A program made the translations under genes and the position numbers. The notes below the pieces were generated by a model. The model worked only from the letters and a program-made list of their open reading frames with translations. It was not told the origin of the DNA and searched no databases. Of a DNA stretch of 64,000 nucleotides, positions 17,451 to 26,806 are shown piece by piece. Location of the stretch: contig NZ_JAHCLT010000003.1 in assembly GCF_020005165.1 (NCBI RefSeq), forward strand, positions 62,001 to 126,000, read 5' to 3'. The stretch is from Kangiella taiwanensis (GTDB lineage: Bacteria; Pseudomonadota; Gammaproteobacteria; Enterobacterales; Kangiellaceae). Each line of letters starts with the position of its first letter. Within the stretch, counting starts at the first letter, position 1.

Positions 17451-18836
17451 GTGACGAATAAGCCTCAGCAACAGGTTAAAGCCAACAAAACGCCTTACTC
17501 TTTACAACGGCGACTTTTATTAAATACCAGTATTGTGCTGGTATTTTTTATTGTTGCCATGAGCTTTGTGTTATTGGATTCCTACAAAACAGGTATCCGC
17601 CAGGCGACTTTTGAGCGTCTTTATGCGCAGTTTTACAGTCTTTTGTCCTATGCCGACGAGCTAGAGCCAGGCGACTTGTTTCTGCCAGAAGAAATTCCTT
17701 CAGACAAGCGGTTTAATCAATACAACAGCGGCCTTTCAGCATTAGTTTATGATGAAACTGAAAGTTTAATTTGGAAATCGCTATCGGCGCGTTATGATCA
17801 GGAGCAGCACAAGGTACCGTTACCATTGAGCTTACCAGGCGAAGGAACCTTAGCGGAAATCACCATGGATGATACCGATTATTTCAGGTTTCATTACATT
17901 GCCGAGTGGGAGTCGCCCGAAGGCGCTATTTCGTTGTATCACTTCGTCATTCTTGAGAATAAACGTCCTTTTGACCAAGTAATCTCGGCGTACCGCAATC
18001 AGCTCTGGTTTTGGCTGTCGATTATGGCATTGTCATTGTTGGCCATCTTGTTTGTCGTCATGCGCTGGACCTTACGCCCAATTCGTCGAGCGGTAAAAGA
18101 GCTCCGTCAAATTGAGAAGGGGCTGCTTAGCACTTTGTCCGACCAGTACCCGCAGGAGCTACAGCGCCTAACTGAAAATATTAATCGCTTTATTCAAAAC
18201 GAGCGCCACCAAAGTAAACGCTATAAAGAAACGCTGGGTAATTTAGCGCATAGCCTTAAAACCCCGTTAGCGGTTATGAATACTGCTCTGCAAAACAAAA
18301 GTAATGACGCGGAAGAGTTGTCGTCAATTTGCTCAGAGCAAATAGGGCGCATGGACCAAATCGTTGCTTACCAACTGCAAAGAGCAACCAGCGGGCCTCA
18401 GGTCATGATGCGATCGATGGAAGTGGAGCCAGCACTAGACAAATTAGCTACCAGCTTAACCAAGGTGTACCAGGACAAAAACATCAGCATAGAAGTTGAT
18501 GTTAGCAAGGGACTCATGATTGCTTTAAACGAAGGCGACTTTTATGAAGTGTTTGGAAATGTACTCGACAACGCCTGTAAATGGACTGAGTCAAAAGTTA
18601 GAGTCAAAGCGCAACGAGTTGCAGGAAAAGTCCAAATTACCGTCGAAGATAATGGCCCGGGTATTCCTGAAAATGTTCGCCTCGCCATTCTTTCACGCGG
18701 TAAGCGCCTTGATGAAACCGTTGAAGGGCAGGGTATTGGCATGTCCGTCGTTACCGAAATCGTCGCTGCCTATAATGGTGAAATAGACATTGATAGCAGC
18801 GAGCTAGGTGGGGCACTGATGAGGTTGAGTTTTTAA
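17451..18836 (+). CDS. phoQ: Sensor histidine kinase, PhoQ-like
   Basis: This is an inner-membrane kinase of 461 aa. Membrane helices lie near residues 25-45 and 183-205 and flank a periplasmic sensor of about 140 residues that is acidic (EPGDLFLPEE, ITMDDTDYF), as in Mg2+-sensing PhoQ. A HAMP-like linker follows. The phospho-acceptor box is LGNLAHSLKTPLAVM, nearly identical in form to PhoQ. ATPase motifs are N box (GNVLDNACKW), G1 (VEDNGPGIP) and G2 (GQGIGMSV). Start codon is GTG with a modest AAGGT site. It forms an operon with the upstream regulator. Ligand specificity is inferred only from similarity. Confidence 0.88.
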   Translation: MTNKPQQQVKANKTPYSLQRRLLLNTSIVLVFFIVAMSFVLLDSYKTGIRQATFERLYAQFYSLLSYADELEPGDLFLPEEIPSDKRFNQYNSGLSALVYDETESLIWKSLSARYDQEQHKVPLPLSLPGEGTLAEITMDDTDYFRFHYIAEWESPEGAISLYHFVILENKRPFDQVISAYRNQLWFWLSIMALSLLAILFVVMRWTLRPIRRAVKELRQIEKGLLSTLSDQYPQELQRLTENINRFIQNERHQSKRYKETLGNLAHSLKTPLAVMNTALQNKSNDAEELSSICSEQIGRMDQIVAYQLQRATSGPQVMMRSMEVEPALDKLATSLTKVYQDKNISIEVDVSKGLMIALNEGDFYEVFGNVLDNACKWTESKVRVKAQRVAGKVQITVEDNGPGIPENVRLAILSRGKRLDETVEGQGIGMSVVTEIVAAYNGEIDIDSSELGGALMRLSF

Positions 18837-18978
18837 TATATAAGAAGAAAGGCTTGTATTATTTCATAATTGACTAATTTATAATCTATTTCTATGATTG
18901 AACAGCTATAACTATAACTGAACGTGAACAGTTGGTTGCGTTCCAAAAAATATTATCTAGGGAAATAAGGAGAGTCGC

Positions 18979-20301
18979 ATGAACCGTTACATAGCTTTAT
19001 GGCTAGTAATTTTTTCATTTGGTTTACTAGGAGGGTGTTCGGGAGGTGAGGGCGCATCTGATGACCAAATTGCAAATACTTTTGCTTTACAGCTTCCTAC
19101 AGGTCTTGAGGTTGATGATGTCGAAATTCAGGTATCTGAAAATATTGGTTCTGAAGTTGAACCTCAGTATCGCGCACGCTCCAAGGTGACTTTGAGCTAC
19201 ACAGAAGACTTTTATCAAGAAGCCAGAGTGAGGCCCGTTCTTAGCAAGCCCGTTGTAAGAAAAGTTGCAGAAGAAGGTGATACTGTTACTGGTACATTAA
19301 TCACGAGTTCTTTTTTGAGAGGGGAAAGTTGGGATGTTCGAATAGATAAAAAGGATTTTCCGCCAATCTATGGACTTGCAGAAAGTCAGTATGGGGTTGA
19401 TGGTTTTGTGCTAGAGGGTTCGGATGAACATAATAATTTACTAGCGAGCCACGAAGAAGAGCAAGCAAAAGCGGCTGCCGCGCGGGCAAAAAAACAAGCT
19501 GAAGAAGCGGCTGCTTTGAGAGAAAAAATTGCACATTTAAGAAGCAATTTGACAGGTATTTGGGCCGCAAAACAACCGGCTTTACATAATAATGCAGTGT
19601 GGTCATCTCGAAATGGGGAACAGTTAGGCATACAGTTAGAGATTGGAGAAGGAGAAAATACAGCTGGAACCGGGGTAGGGATCCTGTACGACTATAATAA
19701 CCCATCTGACGAAATAACCGTGCCAATTGCTTTTAGCATTAACCGTGATGGCGAGGCTGCCACGATCATATTCAACGAACCTACTCAACATAAAAGCTTA
19801 CAGTTCAGTGTAAACCCACGCTATAAATGGAAATTCACTACTGATGGCATGTTGCAATACAATGCTTCAGGCAATAAGTGGAGTTTGTCTCTCGAAAAAG
19901 ACGGTGAAGCATTGCAGTCGCGTTTAACGCAAGTGGCAAGCTTTAAAGAAAAGCAAAAAATTTACGAAGAACTGATCTCAAAGCACAAAGCTTTCATTGC
20001 AAAAGGCAACCTTTCTAACCTTAATCTAAAAGAGATGTCATATGCTCATTACTTTGTTACTGGGGAGGTCGATGGTCCAGTATATGGAAGTGACCTTTAT
20101 CAGGGTGAAAGTGATGTGTCATCAGCTGTTGTACATAGCGGAGTATTAAAAGCTGGTCAGTCAGGAGTCGTTAAAATTTCAAGATACTCTGAACGGGTGG
20201 CATTCTCCGGCACACTTAAGAATGGTGTTACTTCAGAGGGGTATCGTTATAAAAGAACACCCTATAAAATTGAGTTAGTCGAAGGGCTGAGTGCAAAGTA
20301 A
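18979..20301 (+). CDS. Outer-membrane-type lipoprotein with C-terminal LCCL domain
   Basis: This is a 440-aa lipoprotein: signal peptide with lipobox LLGGC (Cys at about 20) and Ser-Gly-Gly after it, arguing for outer-membrane sorting. A domain of about 130 residues of unknown type precedes an Ala/Glu/Lys coiled coil (about residues 157-190). A beta-rich central region follows. The last 88 residues contain an LCCL-like domain: VYGSDLYQGESDVSSAVVHSGVL and GQSGVVKI match the WG-x-YT-x-DS-x-AAVHAG-V pattern. LCCL domains are thought to bind lipids or polysaccharides; bacterial ones are poorly studied. The gene stands alone between the kinase and dinB, with AAGGAG before the ATG. Function is unknown. 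Confidence 0.8.
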   Translation: MNRYIALWLVIFSFGLLGGCSGGEGASDDQIANTFALQLPTGLEVDDVEIQVSENIGSEVEPQYRARSKVTLSYTEDFYQEARVRPVLSKPVVRKVAEEGDTVTGTLITSSFLRGESWDVRIDKKDFPPIYGLAESQYGVDGFVLEGSDEHNNLLASHEEEQAKAAAARAKKQAEEAAALREKIAHLRSNLTGIWAAKQPALHNNAVWSSRNGEQLGIQLEIGEGENTAGTGVGILYDYNNPSDEITVPIAFSINRDGEAATIIFNEPTQHKSLQFSVNPRYKWKFTTDGMLQYNASGNKWSLSLEKDGEALQSRLTQVASFKEKQKIYEELISKHKAFIAKGNLSNLNLKEMSYAHYFVTGEVDGPVYGSDLYQGESDVSSAVVHSGVLKAGQSGVVKISRYSERVAFSGTLKNGVTSEGYRYKRTPYKIELVEGLSAK

Positions 20302-20367
20302 AATGAGCCACATAACTTAGTTTGCTCAATACAAGGAGCAGGCTAGGTGATCATATATCAACTAGAT

Positions 20368-20397
20368 TGGTGGAATGACAAATAAGTCATTCCACCA
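20368..20397. repeat. Perfect 12-bp hairpin just before dinB
   Basis: TGGTGGAATGAC (20368-20379) pairs perfectly with GTCATTCCACCA (20386-20397) around AAATAA, 11 bases before the dinB ATG. No T run follows on either strand, so a standard terminator is doubtful. It may end the lipoprotein transcript or sit in the dinB leader. Confidence 0.6.
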
Positions 20398-20408
20398 TAA
20401 AATAAGGC

Positions 20409-21521
20409 ATGCCTGATGCCTTACCCAAAATCCAAGCCAATCGAAAAATAATCCATGTGGATATGGACTGTTTTTACGCAGCCATTGAAATGCGGGATGA
20501 TCCTTTGTTGCGTAGTGCGCCTGTGGCGGTAGGTGGCTCGCCAGATAAGCGTGGCGTGATCGCGACTTGTAACTATGAGGCGCGTTCGTATGGGGTTCAT
20601 TCAGCAATGGCGTCGGCTCATGCCAAGCGTTTATGTCCGAACCTTATTATTGTTCCACCGAATTTTGATAAATATCGCCATGACTCCAAGGTTATCCGTT
20701 CCATTTTTGCCAAATACACGCCGTTGATTGAGCCTTTGTCTTTAGATGAAGCGTTTTTGGATGTTTCAGAGTCTACGGAGTATAAAGGAAGCGCGACCTA
20801 TATCGCGCAGGCAATTCGCCATGATATTTATAACGAGCTGAAACTGACAGCTTCGGCAGGCATAGCGCCGAATAAGTTTTTGGCTAAAGTGGCTTCGGAC
20901 TGGGAAAAGCCAAACGGTCAATTTGTAATAGAGCCGAGTGCTGTTGATCGCTTTATGGTTGACCTGCCTGTAAAAAAGATCCCAGGCGTGGGTAAGAAAA
21001 CTTCTGAGAAGCTACATAATATGGGGATTTATAGTTGCCAAGATCTACAAGAGTTAGAGTTGCTGGAGTTAACTCGACGTTTTGGCACCTTCGGGCGCAG
21101 TTTGTACTATCTAGCTCGTGGTGTCGACAATCGGCCCGTGATTACCCATTACCCTAGAAAGTCTTTGAGTGTAGAAAATACCTACGATAAGGATTTATAC
21201 CGTCTAGAAGATTGCCTGTCGGAAATTCCTAAGCTGTTAAGCACACTAAAGCAGCGTTTGGCGCGCTCAAAAGTCGATGCTCCAGTCAATAAAATGTTCG
21301 TAAAACTGAAGTTTAGTGACTTTTCGGCAACTACGGTCGAAAGAACCAGTTTTGGCGTTAATGATGATCTGTTCTATGAATTGATGGATGAGGGCTTCCA
21401 TCGTAGGGAGAAATCCGTGCGACTTTTGGGGCTTGGCGTTCGCTTCCAAAATGCCGAGTCGGCTAGTTTTGTGCAATTGCCTCTAGAGTACTTAGATGGG
21501 GCGTTTGACGATGAAGAATGA
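20409..21521 (+). CDS. dinB: DNA polymerase IV
   Basis: DinB is the Y-family translesion polymerase that extends past minor-groove lesions and causes untargeted mutations. The palm motifs are HVDMDCFYAAIEM near residue 15 and SLDEAFLDVS near residue 110, which supply the three catalytic acidic residues. The helix-hairpin-helix (IPGVGKKTSEKLHNMGI) and little-finger domain follow. The protein is 370 aa, with about 12 extra N-terminal residues compared with E. coli. Its C terminus lacks the E. coli-type clamp peptide, ending instead in an acidic tail; QLPLEYL near the end could be the beta-clamp binding motif. No LexA box (CTGT-N8-ACAG) is visible upstream. Confidence 0.96.
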   Translation: MPDALPKIQANRKIIHVDMDCFYAAIEMRDDPLLRSAPVAVGGSPDKRGVIATCNYEARSYGVHSAMASAHAKRLCPNLIIVPPNFDKYRHDSKVIRSIFAKYTPLIEPLSLDEAFLDVSESTEYKGSATYIAQAIRHDIYNELKLTASAGIAPNKFLAKVASDWEKPNGQFVIEPSAVDRFMVDLPVKKIPGVGKKTSEKLHNMGIYSCQDLQELELLELTRRFGTFGRSLYYLARGVDNRPVITHYPRKSLSVENTYDKDLYRLEDCLSEIPKLLSTLKQRLARSKVDAPVNKMFVKLKFSDFSATTVERTSFGVNDDLFYELMDEGFHRREKSVRLLGLGVRFQNAESASFVQLPLEYLDGAFDDEE

Positions 21522-21605
21522 TCAATAAAGTCACTAGCCAAGCTTTTCTCATAATGGTAAGGTTAGCCGATAATTTTAACTTATAAGTGACATGGGGATC
21601 ATTTC

Positions 21606-23306
21606 TTGGACATTATAGAAACAATTAAGAACGGACTGGATTTTCTAGACGGATTTCTGGGTTCTGCGGATTACTTTCCGTATTTATTAATTGGTGTCGG
21701 TTTATTTTTCACAATTTATCTGGGCCTACCTCAAGTTCGATATTTTGGGCAAGCAGTTCGAATTGTAAAAGGTAAATACAGCAAAAAAGACGATCCTGGT
21801 GATACATCCCACTTCGCAGCTCTATCTACAGCGCTATCAGGTACGGTCGGTACCGGTAATATTGGTGGCGTGGCGTTGGCAATCTTCATGGGAGGCCCTG
21901 CCGCGATTTTCTGGATGTGGGTGACTGCATTCTTGGGTATGACCACTAAGTTTGTGGAAGTAACCCTCTCTCACAAATACCGCGAAAAAACCGAAGATGG
22001 CACCATGGCCGGTGGTCCCATGTATTACATGGAGAAAAAGCTTAACATGAAGTGGCTAGCGGTCATTTTTGCTCTAGCAACGATCATTTGTTCATTTGGT
22101 ACGGGTAACATGCCACAGGTGAATAACATTGCGCAGGTGATGAATGATACCTTCTCGTTACCTAACTGGATTACCGGTGTCGGTTTAGCTGTGTTACTTG
22201 CTTTAGTGATTATTGGCGGCATTAAGCGAATAGCGAAAGTTGCAGAGCGTGTTGTTCCATTTATGGCGGTTCTTTATGTGATCGGTGCTTTATTGGTTAT
22301 TGCCTACAACTATGAAAACATCATCCCATCGTTCTCATCTATCTTTAGTAGTGTCTTTTCTGGATCTGCTGCTGTGGGTGGTTTCTTGGGTGCGAGCTTC
22401 GCTTATGCTATGCAGCGTGGTGTAAACCGTGGTTTATTCTCGAACGAAGCAGGTCAAGGTTCTGCAGCCATTGCGCACTCGGCGGCAAAAGGTAAAGAGC
22501 CAGCATCAGAAGGTATGGTGTCATTACTTGAGCCATTCATCGATACGCTGATTATCTGTACTTTGACAGCCCTAGTAATCTTGTCTTCAGGTGTTTGGAG
22601 TGAAAAACATCAGAATACGTTTGATCGAAATGACATGATTTTTGTCACTGGCGATTACACAGATCAAAACACTGATGATGTAAAACAGCTACAAATCTTC
22701 CTTGATAAGAAAACAGAGAAAGAGTCTGAAGTTAAACGTTACGAAGGTAGTATTTCGTTACAAGACGGCGTGGCTATTTCAGATGGTTATACTCTAGTTA
22801 ACGCTCGCTCGATTGCTGAAGATGTTGTTTATAAGCAACGTGATGAAAGCAGTCTGGAGTTAGAGCCAATAACAGGTGTTGTTACGGTTAAAAACGGTAA
22901 GCTTGAGAACCTCGATATCGTGGTTGAGGGTAAGTCTCTTATTCACTCTGCGAGCTTAACGGCTGAGGCGTTCACCAAAGGCTTCTTGGGCGAAAATGGT
23001 AAATACATTGTATCGCTGGGCTTATTGTTATTCGCTTTCACCACGGCGATTGCGTGGTCTTACTATGGTGATCGTGCAGTAACCTATTTGTTCGGCTCAA
23101 AAGGTGTTCATATTTACCGTGTTATTTACGTCATTATGTTCGCTGTAGCTGCTGTGGTTGATACGACAGTGGTGTGGGCATTAGCCAATGTGGCCATTGT
23201 AATGATGACCATTCCGAACTTAATCGGTATCATGTTATTACATAAAGATATGAAGCAAACTGTTAAACAATATTGGGATGACTTCCGGAAAGGGGATGCC
23301 CATTAA
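21606..23306 (+). CDS. Alanine/glycine:cation symporter (AGCS) with soluble insertion
   Basis: This inner-membrane symporter imports alanine or glycine with Na+. The family signatures are clear: [18 protein letters not shown] near residue 80, FEV-type [21 protein letters not shown] near 137, and [20 protein letters not shown] near 275. Typical members are about 450-500 aa; this one is 566 aa because about 115 hydrophilic residues (about 332-448) are inserted between two late membrane helices, where family members normally have a short loop. The insert looks beta-rich. Start is TTG with a GGGGAT site upstream. A terminator follows, so it is monocistronic. No glycine riboswitch is visible in the short leader. 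Confidence 0.92.
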   Translation: MDIIETIKNGLDFLDGFLGSADYFPYLLIGVGLFFTIYLGLPQVRYFGQAVRIVKGKYSKKDDPGDTSHFAALSTALSGTVGTGNIGGVALAIFMGGPAAIFWMWVTAFLGMTTKFVEVTLSHKYREKTEDGTMAGGPMYYMEKKLNMKWLAVIFALATIICSFGTGNMPQVNNIAQVMNDTFSLPNWITGVGLAVLLALVIIGGIKRIAKVAERVVPFMAVLYVIGALLVIAYNYENIIPSFSSIFSSVFSGSAAVGGFLGASFAYAMQRGVNRGLFSNEAGQGSAAIAHSAAKGKEPASEGMVSLLEPFIDTLIICTLTALVILSSGVWSEKHQNTFDRNDMIFVTGDYTDQNTDDVKQLQIFLDKKTEKESEVKRYEGSISLQDGVAISDGYTLVNARSIAEDVVYKQRDESSLELEPITGVVTVKNGKLENLDIVVEGKSLIHSASLTAEAFTKGFLGENGKYIVSLGLLLFAFTTAIAWSYYGDRAVTYLFGSKGVHIYRVIYVIMFAVAAVVDTTVVWALANVAIVMMTIPNLIGIMLLHKDMKQTVKQYWDDFRKGDAH

Positions 23307-23324
23307 CGTTTTATATTAAACATC

Positions 23325-23353
23325 AAAGCCCTGACGTCTGTCGGGGCTTTTTT
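23325..23353 (+). terminator. Rho-independent terminator after the AGCS symporter
   Basis: AAAGCCCTGAC pairs with GTCGGGGCTTT (one T-G pair) around GTCT and is followed by T6. Confidence 0.92.
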
Positions 23354-23413
23354 ATTTCTAAAGGATTAATCTCAATCTACGCTAGACAAAAGCAAATTAT
23401 TTTTCCTATACTA

Positions 23414-23430
23414 AGCTGGTCAGACCAATC
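23414..23430. promoter_or_regulatory. Candidate FadR operator upstream of the acyl-CoA dehydrogenase
   Basis: AGCTGGTCAGACCAATC contains TGGT-CAG-ACCA, the core of the enterobacterial FadR operator. It is centred about 37 bases before the start codon, where a bound repressor would cover the promoter or leader. Confidence 0.6.
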
Positions 23431-23458
23431 AAGGTGAACTTAAGTATTAGGAGAGTAT

Positions 23459-25150
23459 ATGCAGTATCAAGCCCCAGTAGATGACATGATGTTTCTTGTC
23501 AAAGACGTATTTTCGCTGAGCCAGCGTTTAGGGGATATTGCTGACTTTTCAGATTTTGATGATGAGCTTTACGCCGCTATTCTTGAAGAAGCGGGTAAGT
23601 TTGCGACCGGCGTACTGCAACCCATCAACCGCTCTGGTGACGAAGAGGGCTGTCAGTATGATGATGGAGTTGTAACGACGCCTAAAGGGTTCAAGGAAGC
23701 ATATCAGGCCTATGTCGAAGGTGGCTGGCAATCGATTACCGCGGATCCTAACTATGGCGGACAAGGATTACCCAAAGCCTTGCATGTTCTAATTGAAGAG
23801 ATGTTCTATTCGGCTAATACGTCATTTTGCTTATACGGTAGTTTGACTGGTGGCGCGACAAAGCTGCTCGAAGCCCATGCTGATGAGGCTACCAAGGAGA
23901 AATACCTGCCCAATCTTATTAGTGGCCAATGGTCGGGCTCTATGTGCTTAACAGAGGCACATGCCGGTTCAGACTTGGGGCTGCTAAAGACCAAAGCAGA
24001 GCCTCGTGACGACGGTAGTTATTCCTTAGAAGGCTCAAAAATCTTTATTACTGGCGGCGAGCATGACATGGCTGAAAACATTATCCACCTAGTCTTGGCA
24101 CGACTTCCTGATGCGCCTGCTGGACCTAAAGGTATCAGCCTATTCTTAGTTCCTAAGTTTTTGGTTAACGATGATGGTTCATTGGGCGACCGAAACGGTA
24201 TTCGATGCGGCTCCATCGAGCACAAAATGGGGATTAAGGCTTCATCGACCTGTGTCATGAATATGGACGATGCCCAAGGTTGGTTAATTGGACCGCCACA
24301 CCGTGGATTAGCCTGCATGTTCACCATGATGAACTTGGAACGCTTGTCGATTGGTATTCAAGGGATTGGCCTGGGCGAAATGTCGTTCCAGCAAGCCGAT
24401 ACTTATGCACGTGAACGCCTACAAGGTAAGGCATCTGATGGTGAAGCCCCAGCACCTTTGATTAAACACGGCGACGTGCAACGCATGCTCAATACGATGG
24501 AGTCATTCAACAAGGCTGGGCGTGCTTTAGCCGTATGGCTGGGAAGTTACCTTGATGTCGCTTTCCACAGTAAAGACAAAGATGCGATTAAAGTAGCGGA
24601 TATCATGTCTGCTTGGTTAACCCCAATTGCAAAAGCCTACTTTACGGATGCTGGCTATGAAACCTGCACCATTGGTCAGCAAGTGTTCGGCGGACATGGT
24701 TATGTTCGTGAGTGGGGCATGGAGCAGCACGTCCGTGACTGCCGTATTGCTCAGATTTATGAAGGCACTAACGGTATTCAGGCTTTGGACTTAGTTGGTC
24801 GAAAGTTAATCGGTAGCAAAGGCGAGCAGTTACAAGTATTTCTTTCTGAAGTTAATGCTGATTTAGATACTATGCCTGATTCCGCGCGTAAAGGACAAGT
24901 TGCTGAGCATTTGAAAGAACTTGAGGTGCTTTCCAACAGCATTATGTCTCAGAGTGCTGCGAATGCGGATTTACCTCAACTGATTGCTTGCGACTATCTG
25001 CATTATGCTGCATTAGTCACATATTCCTATTTATGGCTTAAAATGGAAGTTGCGGCAGGAGGAGAGCTTGATGAAAAGTCTGATTTCTTCTTTAAACGTG
25101 TATTGCCGAGGACGCTTGGACTGAAAGCAAGCATTGAAAATGAACTGTAG
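23459..25150 (+). CDS. Acyl-CoA dehydrogenase with C-terminal extension (DmdC-like family)
   Basis: This FAD flavoenzyme introduces a trans-2 double bond in an acyl-CoA, the first step of beta-oxidation. Features in order: helical N domain, FAD/acyl-binding beta domain (MCLTEAHAGSDLGLLKTKA, IFITGGEHDM), and C domain with catalytic Glu in IYEGTNGIQALDLVGRK. About 130 extra C-terminal residues place it in the large ACAD group (about 590 aa, here 563) with the extra C-terminal domain. This group includes DmdC, the methylmercaptopropionyl-CoA enzyme; whether this one acts on fatty acyl-CoA or a sulfur compound is open. A FadR-like box upstream favours fatty acids. A GGAGAG site precedes the ATG and a terminator follows. 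Confidence 0.92.
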   Translation: MQYQAPVDDMMFLVKDVFSLSQRLGDIADFSDFDDELYAAILEEAGKFATGVLQPINRSGDEEGCQYDDGVVTTPKGFKEAYQAYVEGGWQSITADPNYGGQGLPKALHVLIEEMFYSANTSFCLYGSLTGGATKLLEAHADEATKEKYLPNLISGQWSGSMCLTEAHAGSDLGLLKTKAEPRDDGSYSLEGSKIFITGGEHDMAENIIHLVLARLPDAPAGPKGISLFLVPKFLVNDDGSLGDRNGIRCGSIEHKMGIKASSTCVMNMDDAQGWLIGPPHRGLACMFTMMNLERLSIGIQGIGLGEMSFQQADTYARERLQGKASDGEAPAPLIKHGDVQRMLNTMESFNKAGRALAVWLGSYLDVAFHSKDKDAIKVADIMSAWLTPIAKAYFTDAGYETCTIGQQVFGGHGYVREWGMEQHVRDCRIAQIYEGTNGIQALDLVGRKLIGSKGEQLQVFLSEVNADLDTMPDSARKGQVAEHLKELEVLSNSIMSQSAANADLPQLIACDYLHYAALVTYSYLWLKMEVAAGGELDEKSDFFFKRVLPRTLGLKASIENEL

Positions 25151-25172
25151 TTTGCCGTTCTGGAACAAAACC

Positions 25173-25198
25173 AAAGCCTCGTTAATGCGAGGCTTTTT
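25173..25198 (+). terminator. Rho-independent terminator after the acyl-CoA dehydrogenase
   Basis: AAAGCCTCG pairs with CGAGGCTTT around TTAATG and is followed by a T run. Confidence 0.93.
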
Positions 25199-25365
25199 GC
25201 TATCTAGACACTAATTTTGCACAAGAATTGAACTAACAAGTTGAAATCCGACAAAAATTAGCAGGATTTATCTCCCCATACTTGAGTGATTAGTCTAAAT
25301 ATGGTGTTATTAGCGGCTAGGATCGGGTCCTTCCTATTACAATAAACAATTAAACGGTAGAAATA

Positions 25366-26763
25366 ATGGCAACAAATAGAGGTCAATTTAACTCTCGTCT
25401 AGGGTTTGTTCTGGCTGCAGCAGGTTCAGCTGTTGGTCTGGGTAATATCTGGAAATTTCCTTTCGAAGTAGGTGCTGGTGGCGGTGCGGCTTTCGTACTT
25501 ATTTATTTAGCGTTCTGCTTCTTACTATGTTTCCCAGTCATGATTTCCGAAATTGCAATCGGTCGTAAAACACAACTCAATGCTGTAGGTGCGTTTAAGA
25601 AACTCGGTCACCACAATTGGGCGTGGATTGGTCTACTCGGCATTCTAGCGGGTGTGTTCATTCTGTCTTTCTATAATGTTGTTGCGGGTTGGGCCTTTGG
25701 TTACTTCTTGCAAATGGTTCAAGGTAACTTTGAAATAGGGCAGAACTTTGGCAGTTATATCGGCGAATGGCAAACGATTGGCTTGTATGGCCTTGTATTT
25801 ATGGGCGTTACGGCACTGATTGTTTCTAAAGGCATCCAAGGCGGTATCGAGAAAGCAGCTAAAATATTAATGCCAACTTTATTTGCTATGATTATTGGCC
25901 TGATGGTATATGCTTTCACGCTAGAAGATGCGATGGCTGGTATTGAATACTACCTGATTCCTGACTTCTCTGAAATTACAGGCGAAGTTATCTACTCAGC
26001 GCTTGGTCAAGCCTTCTTCTCGTTATCATTAGGTATGGGCGCTCTGATTACTTACGGCTCATACGTGTCTCGTAAGCAAGATATTGTTCGCTCAGCAGCC
26101 ATGATTACCCTGACGGATGTGTCAGTAGCGTTCCTAGCAGGTTTGATGATCTTCCCGCTGGTTGCTTTCTTGAATTCAGGTGACATGAGCAGTGTTTCTG
26201 GTGGCCCAGGTTTAATCTTCGCAACACTTCCTGGAGTTTTTGAAGGGCTTGGTCCAATTTTAGGTATTGTGATTGGTGCGACATTCTTCTTGTTGCTTTC
26301 TTTTGCAGCGTTGACTTCAACCGTGTCTTTACTTGAAGTGCCTGTTGCTTACCTAGTAGACGAAAAGAAAATAAAGCGTCCAGTCGCGGTATGGGGCATG
26401 GCAACTTTGATTTTCGTTTTGGGTATCCCGTCATTGTTAGGTAATGGTGCTGTAGAGCAATTAACCAGCTTCATGACACTGTACCGCGATGGCCAAGAGC
26501 AAATGATTTCCTTCATGGATTTCGTAGAGCTGATCGCAAGTGATACCTTCCTGCCACTAGGCGGTACGGTTATTGCAATCTTTACTGCCTACGTGTGGAA
26601 GAAAAATAATCTTAATGCTGAACTTATGGAAGGTCGTGAGACTGATTCGCAGTGGATGATGAAGTACATTAACTTTGCAGTGATGTTCTTCTGTCCACTG
26701 ATTTTAGGCGCAATTACTATTATTACTATTTTAGAGCGCTTCTTCGGTATTCAAGTATTTTAA
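25366..26763 (+). CDS. Neurotransmitter:sodium symporter (NSS) family transporter
   Basis: This inner-membrane Na+-coupled amino-acid transporter has the LeuT/TnaT/MhsT fold. The N terminus reads SRLGFVLAAAGSAVGLGNIWKFPF, the unwound helix 1 region carrying Na+ and substrate contacts. Later conserved parts include AFFSLSLGMGALITYGSY (helix 6) and FAALTSTVSLLEVPVAYL (helix 8). The length of 465 aa with about 11-12 membrane segments is normal. Likely substrates are hydrophobic or aromatic amino acids, but specificity cannot be read. The amidohydrolase operon starts 43 bases downstream with no clear terminator between, apart from a short A/T palindrome at 26785-26798, so the transporter may feed or share transcription with it. 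Confidence 0.94.
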   Translation: MATNRGQFNSRLGFVLAAAGSAVGLGNIWKFPFEVGAGGGAAFVLIYLAFCFLLCFPVMISEIAIGRKTQLNAVGAFKKLGHHNWAWIGLLGILAGVFILSFYNVVAGWAFGYFLQMVQGNFEIGQNFGSYIGEWQTIGLYGLVFMGVTALIVSKGIQGGIEKAAKILMPTLFAMIIGLMVYAFTLEDAMAGIEYYLIPDFSEITGEVIYSALGQAFFSLSLGMGALITYGSYVSRKQDIVRSAAMITLTDVSVAFLAGLMIFPLVAFLNSGDMSSVSGGPGLIFATLPGVFEGLGPILGIVIGATFFLLLSFAALTSTVSLLEVPVAYLVDEKKIKRPVAVWGMATLIFVLGIPSLLGNGAVEQLTSFMTLYRDGQEQMISFMDFVELIASDTFLPLGGTVIAIFTAYVWKKNNLNAELMEGRETDSQWMMKYINFAVMFFCPLILGAITIITILERFFGIQVF

Positions 26764-26806
26764 ATTTAGACTTAATTTTGGGGGCCTTTTTAAAAAGGGT
26801 ATGTTT

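Noticed and set aside
20302-20408. LexA (SOS) box upstream of dinB
   Set aside because: No CTGT-N8-ACAG pattern is present.
21522-21605. Glycine riboswitch before the AGCS symporter
   Set aside because: The leader is short and lacks the paired aptamer layout.
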